From positions 1-64,000 of the forward strand of contig NZ_BSFE01000006.1 in assembly GCF_027922185.1 (NCBI RefSeq): a DNA stretch of 64,000 nucleotides. The letters run 5' to 3'. A program made the translations under genes and the position numbers. The DNA comes from Maricaulis virginensis. Its GTDB lineage: Bacteria; Pseudomonadota; Alphaproteobacteria; Caulobacterales; Maricaulaceae. The first letter of the stretch is position 1. Every line of letters starts with the position of its first letter. The notes below the pieces were generated by a model. That model was not told the origin of the DNA, did not search any database, and worked only from the letters and a program-made list of their open reading frames with translations. Of the stretch, positions 63,885 to 64,000 are shown one piece after another.

Positions 63885-64000
63885 ATGCCGCGTCCCGTGA
63901 TCTGGCTGCTGATTGCCGCCCCGGCCACGCTGATGATCGTGTTCTTCATTCTGGTCCTCACCCGGCCGGGCGCCGAAGCGCCGCGCCAGGCGGGTGTGCG
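63885..64000 (+). CDS. N-terminus of a Sco/SenC-like protein (partial)
   Basis: Only 38 codons are in the window and the gene runs off the end. MPRPVIWLLIAAPATLMIVF, a membrane anchor, is followed by ILVLTRPGAEAPRQAGV. ATG 63885 has GGAG five bases upstream. In alphaproteobacteria the gene divergent from regB is usually senC/sco, which delivers copper to cytochrome oxidase, and the N-terminal anchor fits. The identity is inferred from position, not from motifs. Confidence 0.5.
   Translation, partial: MPRPVIWLLIAAPATLMIVFFILVLTRPGAEAPRQAGV

Overview
The window is high-GC DNA from an alphaproteobacterium. Gene content and order point to the Caulobacterales/Maricaulales, most like Maricaulis: odhB-sucA and sucCD near mdh, a RegB/RegA redox system beside a Sco-like gene, System I cytochrome c maturation genes, CtrA-like boxes, and REP-type palindromes between genes. 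This placement is inference; there is no rRNA gene to confirm it. I see no tRNA, rRNA, CRISPR array, prophage or insertion sequence.

Layout. 0-14 kb: a membrane protein/winged-helix regulator pair, a GNAT acetyltransferase, then a minus-strand block with lpd, a small membrane protein, the 2-oxoglutarate dehydrogenase E2 (two lipoyl domains) and E1 genes, sucD and sucC, followed by two tandem paralogues that look like degenerate GGDEF-EAL proteins. 14-21 kb: DoxX-like and DUF1036 proteins, a DUF2306/carotenoid oxygenase/DUF2141 set with an in-frame stop in the oxygenase, a divergent membrane LytTR regulator, a universal stress protein, another GNAT and a TspO-like protein. 21-30 kb: mdh, a small XRE/membrane pair with its own palindromic operator, an O-methyltransferase, a Fic protein behind an AT-rich promoter with two palindromes, zapE, a tiny membrane peptide, a thioesterase, an iron alcohol dehydrogenase and mmsA. 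30-38 kb: an autotransporter serine protease, a lipoprotein, an ArsR regulator, an acyltransferase, a strikingly structured intergenic region with a 29-codon ORF (37187-37449), and a seven-repeat FG-GAP protein. 38-48 kb: sdhCDAB with a DUF3052 gene inside the operon, an S41 peptidase divergent from a ToxR-like regulator, an SDR and a DUF885 peptidase. 48-64 kb: mtaB-ftsY-EamA-ispZ, a MarR regulator with a lysine-rich tail, 61-bp tandem repeats, ccmABCDG, acnA, DUF1223 and DUF3857 proteins, regA, regB and the start of a Sco-like gene.

How it works together. Most of the oxidative TCA cycle is here (acnA, odh E1/E2/E3, sucCD, sdhCDAB, mdh); citrate synthase and isocitrate dehydrogenase are not. 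Cytochrome c maturation, RegBA redox sensing and a Sco-like copper chaperone gene add a respiratory theme. The most interesting unexplained items are the structured RNA-like element with its small ORF, the Fic gene with paired operators, the tandem degenerate GGDEF-EAL paralogues, the DUF3052 gene inside sdh, the terminator that doubles as a ribosome-binding-site hairpin at 4085-4124, and the sdh operator.
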